A DNA stretch of 20,141 nucleotides from Spirochaetaceae bacterium (GTDB taxonomy: Bacteria > Spirochaetota > Spirochaetia > SZUA-6 > Bin103), in contig JAPPNY010000138.1 in assembly GCA_028818385.1 (NCBI GenBank), forward strand, positions 1 through 20,141. The letters are read 5' to 3'. Below are positions 1-5,803 of this stretch, piece after piece. Made by a program: the position numbers and the translations under genes. The notes below the pieces were generated by a model. It was not told the DNA's origin, made no database searches, and saw only the letters and a program-made list of their open reading frames with translations. How positions within the stretch are numbered: position 1 is the stretch's first letter; each line of letters starts with the position of its first letter.

Positions 1-117
1 TCGCCCCATGATCCCAACCTGCCTCAAACCGTCCGCCCCGGCTGAATAGTTACGCTTCATGTATCGGCAGTACCGCACGCCGGGTGCAGGCCGGCTGCCG
101 CGGGGTGCCGCGCCGCG

Positions 118-1395
118 TTGCCAAGGGGGCCGGCCGCCACTACGATCTGCCGCGTGCTCGGGCGAGCTCGGACGCCTCAGCGTCACGTCTACTCCGTGTC
201 GGACGTCACACGGAGAGTCAGGGGCATGCTGGGGGGCGCGTTTCCGGACATCACCGTCGAGGGAGAGGTGTCCAACGCGCGCCGGGCGGCCAGCGGCCAT
301 CTGTACTTCAGCCTGAAGGACCGCCGCGCCGTGCTGCAGGCGGCGATGTTCCGCACGCAGCTCGCCCGGGCGGACTTCGTCCCGCACGACGGCATGCTGA
401 TCCGCGCGCGCGGCGCGATCGACGTCTATGAACAGCGCGGCACCTACCAGTTGGTGGTCGAAACGGTGCAACGGGCCGGCACCGGCGATCTGCTGGCGTT
501 GCTGGAAGAACGCAAGCGCCGGCTGGCGGCGCGCGGCTGCTTCGACCTGGAGCGCAAGCGGCCGATCCCGCGGGTGCCGCGGCGCGTGGTGGTGATCACC
601 TCTCCAGCCGGCGCGGCGCTGCGCGACATCCTGGACGTGCTGCGGAGGCGGCATGCCGGCATCGACCTGGTGGTCTTGCCGGCACAGGTGCAGGGATCCG
701 GAGCCGCCGGCATCATCGCTTCGCGGCTGCGGACCGCCAGCCGCCACCGTATGGGCGACGTGGTCATCCTGGCCCGTGGCGGCGGGTCCCTGGAGGACCT
801 GCTGCCGTTCTCGGACGAAGCGGTGGTCGAAGCGATCGTTCGCTGCGAATTGCCGGTGGTGAGCGCGGTCGGCCACCAGACCGACACCTCGCTCGCAGAT
901 CTGGCGGCCGACGTTCGTGCCCCTACCCCGTCGGCTGCCGCCGAGCTGGTGTCCAGCGAACGCTCCGATCTGCTGCGCCGGCTGCACGCCGCCGCCGGCT
1001 CGATGCGCAGCAGCCTGGACCAGCGGCGCGAGCGCGTCCGTTTCGCCCTGGAGCGGTTCCAGCCGGCCGGACTGGAGCGCAGCCTGCGCCTGGCGCTGGC
1101 ACCGGCCACGCAGCGTCTGGATGACGCTGTGGCGGCCGCCACGCGTGCGCTGCAGGCACGCGTGCTCGACAACCGGCACCGCGTGGTGCTTGCCGCCGAA
1201 GCGATCCGCTCCAGGTCGCCGCTCGACATCCTGGCCCGGGGCTATGCGCTGGTGACCGACGCCGACGGCGCCGCGGTCACCGACGCATCCCAGGCGGCCC
1301 CTGGCGACCCGATACGCGTACGGCTGCACCGCGGCCGGCTGGCGGCCTCCGTCACCGGCACGGAACCGGTCGCTGCCGGAGGTAGTGATGACTGA
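118..1395 (+). CDS. xseA: Exodeoxyribonuclease VII large subunit
   Basis: This is the catalytic subunit of the cytosolic single-strand-specific exonuclease VII, which trims single-stranded DNA in repair. The 425-residue product has the family layout. An N-terminal OB-fold begins at about residue 24 (VYSVSDV, then VEGEVSN at 47-53 and GHLYFSLKD at 60-68). The catalytic core follows, with ARGGGSLEDLLPF at 219-231 and VGHQTDTSLADLAADVRAPT at 251-270, both hallmark blocks of the family. An Arg-rich helical region comes next, and a short C-terminal block (LDILARGYALV) closes the protein. E. coli XseA is slightly longer. The start is uncertain: TTG at 118 gives about 23 residues before the OB-fold, and an in-frame GTG at 154 would also work; neither has a convincing Shine-Dalgarno. 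The 3' end overlaps xseB, so the two subunits are translationally coupled. Family assignment is very secure. Confidence 0.96.
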   Translation: MPRGPAATTICRVLGRARTPQRHVYSVSDVTRRVRGMLGGAFPDITVEGEVSNARRAASGHLYFSLKDRRAVLQAAMFRTQLARADFVPHDGMLIRARGAIDVYEQRGTYQLVVETVQRAGTGDLLALLEERKRRLAARGCFDLERKRPIPRVPRRVVVITSPAGAALRDILDVLRRRHAGIDLVVLPAQVQGSGAAGIIASRLRTASRHRMGDVVILARGGGSLEDLLPFSDEAVVEAIVRCELPVVSAVGHQTDTSLADLAADVRAPTPSAAAELVSSERSDLLRRLHAAAGSMRSSLDQRRERVRFALERFQPAGLERSLRLALAPATQRLDDAVAAATRALQARVLDNRHRVVLAAEAIRSRSPLDILARGYALVTDADGAAVTDASQAAPGDPIRVRLHRGRLAASVTGTEPVAAGGSDD

Positions 1396-1660
1396 ACCGG
1401 AGACGCGCTCTCCCGGGACGGGCGAGTCCAGCTTCGAGGAACGCCTTCACGAGCTGGAAGTGCTCGCGGAACGGCTGAAGGACGGCGACGTGCCCCTGGC
1501 GGAGGCGGTCGACCTGTTCGAGTGCGGCATGAAGCTGGCCCGCGATCTCGGCGCGGAGCTCGCCAAGATCGAGCGGCGCATCGAGATCATGATCAACGAA
1601 CCGGAGTTGGCGGACGGCGAGCCTCAACTGGAGCCGTTCGTGGACGAGGCCGGGGACTAG
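1388..1660 (+). CDS. xseB: Exodeoxyribonuclease VII small subunit
   Basis: This is the small helical subunit that binds in several copies to XseA. The product is 90 residues, a little longer than usual. It carries the family signature: SFEERLHELEVLAERLKDGD, followed by PLAEAVDLFECGMKLA and a C-terminal helix ending in acidic residues. The start is either GTG at 1385 or the next codon, ATG at 1388. A strong GGAGGT at 1378-1383 lies 4 bases before the ATG and only 1 base before the GTG, so I chose the ATG. The gene overlaps the end of xseA by 8 bases. Its TAG stop (1658-1660) interlocks with the TAG of the convergent DUF192 gene in the palindrome CTAG. Confidence 0.95.
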   Translation: MTEPETRSPGTGESSFEERLHELEVLAERLKDGDVPLAEAVDLFECGMKLARDLGAELAKIERRIEIMINEPELADGEPQLEPFVDEAGD

Positions 1661-2103
1661 CGCCAGTTCCGCGGAAAGCCGACCAGATCTCCGACCTGGG
1701 CGCCGGCCTCCGCGAAGGCGCCGGCGTTGACTTCCAGCGCATAGCGCGCGGGTCGCCAGGAGCTCACGATCACTTCCGAGAACGGTGTCAGCGGCTCGAT
1801 CTGCAGGATTTCACCGTCGGCGGACAGGAACGCGATCGACAGCGGCAGCGGCGTGTTCTTCATCCAGAACGACAGCACCTGTTCGTTCTCGAACACGAAC
1901 AGCATGCCCTGCCGAGGCCCCAGGTCGGTGCGATACATCAGCCCGCGCGCCCGCTGCTCCGAGGTGCGTGCCACCCAGACGGTAAACCGCTCCTCCCCGA
2001 CCCCGAGCCTGACGGTCTCCGCTGCCCCGCCCCGACAGGCGACGAGCGCGACGGCCAGCAGACCTGCCAGTGCCGCGCACGCGCACTTCCGGGCTGCCCT
2101 CAC
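1657..2103 (-). CDS. DUF192 family lipoprotein
   Basis: The 148-residue product begins with a lipoprotein signal peptide: basic MRAARK, a hydrophobic stretch, and a lipobox LVAC at residues 20-23. It should therefore be lipidated on Cys23 and anchored in a membrane outside the cytoplasm. The rest is a DUF192 domain, recognisable from RTSEQRARGLMYR, the block GMLFVFENEQVLSFWMKNT, and LSIAFLSADGEILQIEP. The molecular function of DUF192 is not established. The start is GTG at 2103, lying at the edge of a tandem repeat that also contains the stop codon of the upstream PAP2 gene, 36 bases away. The gene is probably co-transcribed with the PAP2 gene and the two-TM gene. It converges on xseB with a 4-base stop-codon overlap. 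Confidence 0.88.
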   Translation of the reverse strand: MRAARKCACAALAGLLAVALVACRGGAAETVRLGVGEERFTVWVARTSEQRARGLMYRTDLGPRQGMLFVFENEQVLSFWMKNTPLPLSIAFLSADGEILQIEPLTPFSEVIVSSWRPARYALEVNAGAFAEAGAQVGDLVGFPRNWR

Positions 2104-2104
2104 G

Positions 2105-2148
2105 TCCGCGGGCCGGTCACGTCAGCGGGCCCGGCCACATCAGCGGGC
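2105..2148. repeat. Tandem repeat across the PAP2 / DUF192 junction
   Basis: Read on the minus strand, an approximately 18-base unit, GCCCGCTGAyGTGrCCGG, occurs in two full copies and a shortened third (CCCGCGGACGTG). The first copy contains the PAP2 stop codon TGA (2142-2140), the second carries a further TGA (2124-2122), and the third runs into the GTG start of the DUF192 gene. On the plus strand the repeated core is TCAGCGGGC at 2122-2130 and 2140-2148. It fills the whole intergenic space. This is seen directly; no function is claimed. Confidence 0.75.
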
Positions 2149-2850
2149 AGACAGTACGTGCGCGGTCGGCACGGCCCACCCGACCGCGATTCCGAGGAGT
2201 GCGCCCGCCAGAACGTCGCTCACGAAATGACGGCCGGCGGCGATCCGAAGAATCGCCGCCATCGAAGCCGTCGCGTAGGAGCCGACAGTGAGGATCGTCG
2301 TGTAGCGTTCGTCCCAGTACTGGTCGGCGATGGTGCTGATGAACGTGGCGCTCGCAAAGGCGACGGCGACGTGGCTGGACGGAAACGAGTTGGCTCCCGT
2401 CCGGTCGGCGGCACGCGCGGGAGAGACGTTCGGGTCGTACAGAAACGGACGCGCACGCCAGACGGCGGCCTTGATCAGGTATGAGCTGCCATAGGTGATG
2501 GCCAACACCTGGTAGTGGCGGGCCAGCACGTCCTGCGCGTCCCGGCGCTCCAGGCCGAACGCCGCAGCGCCGACCGGCACCAGGACCTGGCTGTAGGCGA
2601 CCATGTCGCTGATGCCGCCGATGAGTGGCTGGTCCGGAAACACCAGCACCCGGTCCATTGGGGGCAGATCCTCGATGCGGAGTTGAAGGCGCTGCTCCTC
2701 CGTCACCGGAGGGACCCGGTTGGCGACCAGGAGGCCGCCGCCCGTGAGGGCCGAGCCCGCCAGAGCGAGCGTCAGGTCAAGCGGCTGAAGCGCGACGGCG
2801 CGGCCGGCGCAAAGCAGGAGACCGGTGGCGACGATCCTCCCCGCACGCAC
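2140..2850 (-). CDS. PAP2-superfamily phosphatase
   Basis: This is a membrane-associated acid phosphatase of the PAP2/lipid phosphate phosphatase superfamily; the substrate cannot be read from sequence. All three catalytic motifs are present, numbered from the GTG at 2850: K127-x6-R134-P135 (KAAVWRARP), PSSH ending at His160, and R202-x5-H208-x3-D212 (RIAAGRHFVSD). The N-terminus VRAGRIVATGLLLCAGRAVA looks like a signal peptide or first membrane segment, and hydrophobic helices surround the motifs. The frame stays open up to 2955 with another possible start, but that would overlap the upstream gene by 82 bases. GTG 2850 lies 23 bases after the upstream stop and exposes the signal-like N-terminus, so I prefer it, although no clear Shine-Dalgarno precedes it. 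Likely roles are undecaprenyl-pyrophosphate or phosphatidate dephosphorylation. Confidence 0.87.
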   Translation of the reverse strand: MRAGRIVATGLLLCAGRAVALQPLDLTLALAGSALTGGGLLVANRVPPVTEEQRLQLRIEDLPPMDRVLVFPDQPLIGGISDMVAYSQVLVPVGAAAFGLERRDAQDVLARHYQVLAITYGSSYLIKAAVWRARPFLYDPNVSPARAADRTGANSFPSSHVAVAFASATFISTIADQYWDERYTTILTVGSYATASMAAILRIAAGRHFVSDVLAGALLGIAVGWAVPTAHVLSAR

Positions 2851-2873
2851 GGCGACGTGACGATAGCGGTGTG

Positions 2874-3701
2874 TCAGCGCACCCGCTCGACCGTGCGCTT
2901 GAATCGCTTGTACACCGCGTACAGCGGGAAGTTGAGGCGCTGCGATTCCGCCCACTTCCGCAGGTTGGTGCCGCGCTCGGCGCCCCGTTCTGCCAGGAAG
3001 TTCTTCAACTCCCGCTCTCCCTTGCGCAGGCGGGCGTAGTTGAACTGGTCCTCCAGCAGTCGCACGAACTCGGTCGCCTCCGTCCGCTCGGGCTCGTCCA
3101 GCGGCTCGTCGGCCGGATCCAGGATCTCCGAGACCAGCCCTTCCAGATTCTCCGCCTCATAGCGGCGCAGCGCCTCTTCGACCCGGACCAGGAACTGGCT
3201 GGGGACGAAGGTGATGCGGTCGATCGCGTTCTTCAGCGCAACGCGCTTCCTGGTCGCCATCTCCGACGCCAGTTCCTTCCTGCCTATCGCGAGGTACGCG
3301 ACGACGCTGGCGCCCAGCGCGATCGCCAGCTCGTCGATCACCGGAATCGGCAGCCCGCCGCGGAACACATAGGCCATCACGAACATCGCCAGCACGAACA
3401 CACCGGCGGACGCCAGAAAACGGGGAATGAACCGCTTCTCCGACAACCAGCGGCGAACGGCGGCGTCCACCGCCCGGTACAGCTCATTGCGATACAGCGT
3501 GAGGGCTTCGACACGCGGCTCGGTCCCGAAGCGACCTTCCACGGTGCGCTCCGCAAGGGTGCTCTCCAGCCGCTCCACTCCCCGGAACGGATCGAGCAGC
3601 AGCGACTCGCCGTCCTTCAGCAGGACGTGAAAGATGTAGGCTGTCGGCTTCTGGGGACCAGCTTGATCGGGCTTCTCAGGCACTGCCATGCTCCGCGCCA
3701 T
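2874..3701 (-). CDS. Uncharacterised protein with two central membrane segments
   Basis: I do not recognise this family. From the ATG at 3701 the product is 275 residues. A soluble N-terminal part of about 90 residues includes AYIFHVLLKDGESLLLDPF. It is followed by two adjacent hydrophobic segments, at about residues 95-113 (FLASAGVFVLAMFVMAYVF) and 121-140 (ELAIALGASVVAYLAIG). A charged, probably helical C-terminal half follows, rich in Glu, Arg and Leu (for example LVRVEEALRRYEAENLEGL), and the protein ends in a basic tail. This looks like a hairpin membrane anchor with both soluble parts on the same side, probably cytoplasmic given the Arg/Lys content. Starts at 3713 (GTG) and 3689 (ATG, with GGAG too close) are alternatives. 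It lies directly upstream of the PAP2 gene, and a candidate promoter lies at 3761-3790. Confidence 0.7.
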   Translation of the reverse strand: MARSMAVPEKPDQAGPQKPTAYIFHVLLKDGESLLLDPFRGVERLESTLAERTVEGRFGTEPRVEALTLYRNELYRAVDAAVRRWLSEKRFIPRFLASAGVFVLAMFVMAYVFRGGLPIPVIDELAIALGASVVAYLAIGRKELASEMATRKRVALKNAIDRITFVPSQFLVRVEEALRRYEAENLEGLVSEILDPADEPLDEPERTEATEFVRLLEDQFNYARLRKGERELKNFLAERGAERGTNLRKWAESQRLNFPLYAVYKRFKRTVERVR

Positions 3702-3760
3702 CCGGCACGCCACCGCATGCGAACCGTCGCCGGCGGCTCACCTGCTCGCTCATCACCACT

Positions 3761-3790
3761 ATCCTAACGAATGTGCCGGAATCCCGACAA
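3761..3790 (-). promoter_or_regulatory. Candidate sigma-70-type promoter for the two-TM / PAP2 / DUF192 genes
   Basis: On the minus strand TTGTCG (3790-3785) and TAGGAT (3766-3761) are separated by 18 bases; each matches four of six consensus positions. The predicted start of transcription is near 3754, about 50 bases before the preferred start codon. The -35 hexamer lies inside the perfect inverted repeat at 3782-3797. This is an inference from motif matching only. Confidence 0.35.
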
Positions 3791-3797
3791 ATCGGGA
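3782..3797. repeat. Perfect inverted repeat, possible operator or weak terminator
   Basis: TCCCGA and TCGGGA flank the 4-base loop CAAA. The repeat lies between the kinase gene (transcribed towards it) and the two-TM gene, and covers the candidate -35 box. It has no T-run on either side, so a classic intrinsic terminator is unlikely. A repressor site is possible but unproven. Confidence 0.4.
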
Positions 3798-3846
3798 CGG
3801 GCGTGGCCGATCGGGCGTGACAGTCCTTCCATCCGCGCGCCGGCTC

Positions 3847-3882
3847 TCATCGGGCGGCTTACCGGCCGACTCATCGGGCGGC
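3847..3882. repeat. Direct repeat duplicating the kinase stop codon
   Basis: TCATCGGGCGGC occurs at 3847-3858 and 3871-3882, a period of 24 bases. On the minus strand the unit reads GCCGCCCGATGA, so both copies include the TGA; the first of these is the actual stop of the kinase gene (3873-3871). Seen directly. Confidence 0.75.
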
Positions 3883-4998
3883 CTTCACGCCGCCGCCCCT
3901 GCGGACACGTTCCGCCTCGGCTATCACCTGTTCCTGGCGGACCATGGTCGTGTCGCCGGGCGTCGACTGCACCAGGATACCGTGCGCGGCGCCCCACTCG
4001 ACCGCCTGCTGCAGGTCCTTTCCCTGCAGGAGCGCGCTGACGACGCCGGCGGTGAAGGAATCTCCCCCGCCGGTGCGATCGGCTATGTGCACCCGCTCGC
4101 GGACCGGGGCGGCGTACCAGCGGCGAGTCGCGGTTTCATACAGCACCGCACCCCAACTCACCACGTCGGCGTCGTGCGCGCCGCGCCACTGCGTACCTAT
4201 CAGGCGCAGGCGCGGAAAGTCTGCGGCCACCCGTTCGATGGTGGCCCGGTAGCGCTCCAGCCACGGCTCGAAACGATCGTCACCATCGGGGGTGTCGTAG
4301 CCCAGGGCATCGGCGAGATCCGAGTCGTTGCCGACGAGAAAGTCGATGCTCGGGATCAGGCGCCGATTGATCCGGCGCGCCCGTTCCCGGTCGGGCTCTA
4401 CCTTGGAGCGGTAGTTGAGGTCCGCGGCGACGAAGGTGCCGGCGGCCCGAGCGGCCTCCGCGGCTGCGATGGCGGTCTGCGCGGTGCGGTCGCCGATCAG
4501 CGTGAAAATGCCGCCCGTGTTGAACACCCGCACCCCCTCGCGGGCGAACAGCCCCTGCAGATCGAAGTCTCCCGGCGCAAGCAGCGAGGCGGCGGTGTGG
4601 GCGCGGTAGTAGAGCGTCTCCGACGGCAGCACGCCCTTGCCGGCGAACGTGACCGAGATGCCGTTGTGCACCGTGCCCTTGGCGTCCGTGCTGTGGCTGT
4701 CTGAAGAGCGCGCGGTGTCCCACCAGATGATCCGGCCCGTATCGACCCCCGCCTCCGCAAGCTGGTTGCCGATGTTGCGGCCGATGTCGTCGGCCACCAG
4801 CGCGGTGAGGACGGCGGTACGCAGGCCGAACGTCGCCGAAACGCCACAGGCGACGTTGGTCTCACCTCCACCCTGAAAGACCCGCATCGAATCGCGCACA
4901 CGGGCCAGCGGAACGTCGCGCGGGTCAAGCCGCCAAAGCACTTCGCCCAATGAAACCAGGTCGTAGCGGCACCGGTCGGCTGCGGGCAGGTCGATCAC
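3871..4998 (-). CDS. PfkB-family carbohydrate kinase, 2-keto-3-deoxygluconate kinase-like
   Basis: This is a cytosolic ATP-dependent sugar kinase of the ribokinase/PfkB family, 375 residues. The N-terminal substrate-side motif FQGGGETNVACGVS is at 41-54. DLNYRSKV at 193-200 resembles the DxNxR segment of ketodeoxygluconate kinases. The second PfkB signature is DRTGGGDSFTAG at 307-318, with Asp313 as the catalytic base; the usual DTxGAGD is altered to DRTGGGD, a tolerated variant. The substrate is inferred, not shown: fructose or another ketose or deoxy-sugar acid is also possible. The start is GTG at 4998, just 8 bases after a candidate extended -10 element and without a Shine-Dalgarno. The gene is divergent from the sirC operon. 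No sugar transporter or catabolic partner is nearby to fix the pathway. Confidence 0.85.
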   Translation of the reverse strand: MIDLPAADRCRYDLVSLGEVLWRLDPRDVPLARVRDSMRVFQGGGETNVACGVSATFGLRTAVLTALVADDIGRNIGNQLAEAGVDTGRIIWWDTARSSDSHSTDAKGTVHNGISVTFAGKGVLPSETLYYRAHTAASLLAPGDFDLQGLFAREGVRVFNTGGIFTLIGDRTAQTAIAAAEAARAAGTFVAADLNYRSKVEPDRERARRINRRLIPSIDFLVGNDSDLADALGYDTPDGDDRFEPWLERYRATIERVAADFPRLRLIGTQWRGAHDADVVSWGAVLYETATRRWYAAPVRERVHIADRTGGGDSFTAGVVSALLQGKDLQQAVEWGAAHGILVQSTPGDTTMVRQEQVIAEAERVRRGGGVKAAR

Positions 4999-5006
4999 GG
5001 GCGCAG

Positions 5007-5015
5007 ACTATCACA
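5007..5015 (-). promoter_or_regulatory. Candidate extended -10 element for a leaderless kinase transcript
   Basis: The minus strand reads TGTGATAGT at 5015-5007, an extended -10 (TGn + GATAGT). Only 8 bases separate it from the GTG start of the kinase at 4998, which would place the transcript start at or within a base or two of the start codon. No -35 box is obvious. Motif inference only. Confidence 0.3.
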
Positions 5016-5027
5016 CGGGCTTGGCAC

Positions 5028-5063
5028 AGCGGGCCGGGCAAAGCGGGCCGGGCGCAGCCCGGC
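5028..5063. repeat. Duplicated GC-rich arm plus hairpin in the divergent spacer
   Basis: AGCGGGCCGGGC is present twice (5028-5039, 5042-5053). The second copy's GCCGGGC (5047-5053) forms a perfect 7-base inverted repeat with GCCCGGC (5057-5063) across a 3-base loop. An outer pair GGCACA (5023-5028) and TGTGCC (5065-5070) can enclose both copies. It lies in the 5' region of the sirC operon, between divergent genes. It is not followed by a T-run. Confidence 0.6.
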
Positions 5064-5098
5064 TTGTGCCGCGCGGTCGCTGGGGCCACCCTCACGGC

Positions 5099-5803
5099 AT
5101 GTCTGCCACCCTGAGACCACTGTTCCCGATCGGCCTGGACCTGGTAGGTCAGCCGGTGCTCGTCATCGGCGGAGAGGACGAGGCGCGGGACAAGACGGCG
5201 CGGCTGCTCGACGCCGAGGCCCTGGTCACCGTCGTCAGCCCGGCGGTGGAGCCGCAGATCCGGTCATGGGCAGCGAGCGGTCGGCTCGTCTGGCTGCGCA
5301 GGACCGTGCGGCCGGCCGATCTGCGCGGGCGCCGACTGGTGGTCAGCACGCTGACCGACGGCAACCCCGCCCATCCGGCCGTCGCTGCCTGGGCGCGGCG
5401 CGAGCGGGTGCTGCTGTCCACGTATGACCAGCCCGACCGGTCGGATCTGGGGATGCCGGCGGTGGTCAGCCGCGGCCACCTCCGCATCGCCATAGCCACC
5501 AGCAACGCCAGCCCTTCCGTTGCCGGGATTCTGCGCCGGGAGCTGGAGCGGGTGATCGACGCTTCCGACCTGGTTCCATTCCTCGACGAGCTGGGCGAAC
5601 TGCGCCGGGAACTGCGTGATCGCGTTGCCGATGGCGACACGCGCCGCGCGCTCCTCCGCCAGGCGGCGGCCGGGCTGACGGTGGCGGGCACGATCCGGAC
5701 ACCGGCGGGCTGGCGCGAACGGCTGGCCGATGTGCGACAGAGGTTCCGCGTGATACGTTCGGCACCACCTATGACAGGCCCCAAGGTGACAGGCCCCACG
5801 TGA
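5099..5803 (+). CDS. SirC/Met8p-like precorrin-2 dehydrogenase
   Basis: The product is probably the NAD-dependent dehydrogenase that turns precorrin-2 into sirohydrochlorin in siroheme synthesis. From ATG 5099 it has 234 residues, the usual size of stand-alone SirC or the N-terminal half of CysG. Visible features are an N-terminal strand and Rossmann segment (LVGQPVLVIGGEDEARDKTARLLDAEA would be the nucleotide-binding region), then LVVSTLTDGNP, STYDQP, and the typical PAVVSRGHLRIAIATSNASPSVAGILRRELE block. The usual GGGxVA turn is replaced by GGEDEA, so the nucleotide site may be atypical. The frame is open back to 5021, but ATG 5099 matches the family start. It is the first gene of a run and overlaps serS by 4 bases (GTGA). 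No uroporphyrinogen methylase or ferrochelatase is in the window. Confidence 0.8.
   Translation: MSATLRPLFPIGLDLVGQPVLVIGGEDEARDKTARLLDAEALVTVVSPAVEPQIRSWAASGRLVWLRRTVRPADLRGRRLVVSTLTDGNPAHPAVAAWARRERVLLSTYDQPDRSDLGMPAVVSRGHLRIAIATSNASPSVAGILRRELERVIDASDLVPFLDELGELRRELRDRVADGDTRRALLRQAAAGLTVAGTIRTPAGWRERLADVRQRFRVIRSAPPMTGPKVTGPT
5772..5798 (+). repeat. Tandem duplication at the sirC / serS junction
   Basis: TGACAGGCCCCA is present at 5772-5783 and 5787-5798 (period 15). It encodes the repeated TGP tail of the SirC-like protein and ends 1 base before the overlapping serS start GTG at 5800. Seen directly. Confidence 0.75.

Noticed and set aside
1..117. Possible gene ends at the left edge: a frame ending in TAG at 47-49 (plus) and a minus-strand ATG at 9 preceded by an AGG
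   Set aside because: Too little sequence to support either; I see no motif, and the stretch holds no feature I can defend.
3676..3753. A 25-codon upstream frame (ATG at 3753, minus) overlapping the start of the two-TM gene
   Set aside because: It has no ribosome site of quality and no regulatory sequence such as a run of one amino acid; its length is expected by chance.
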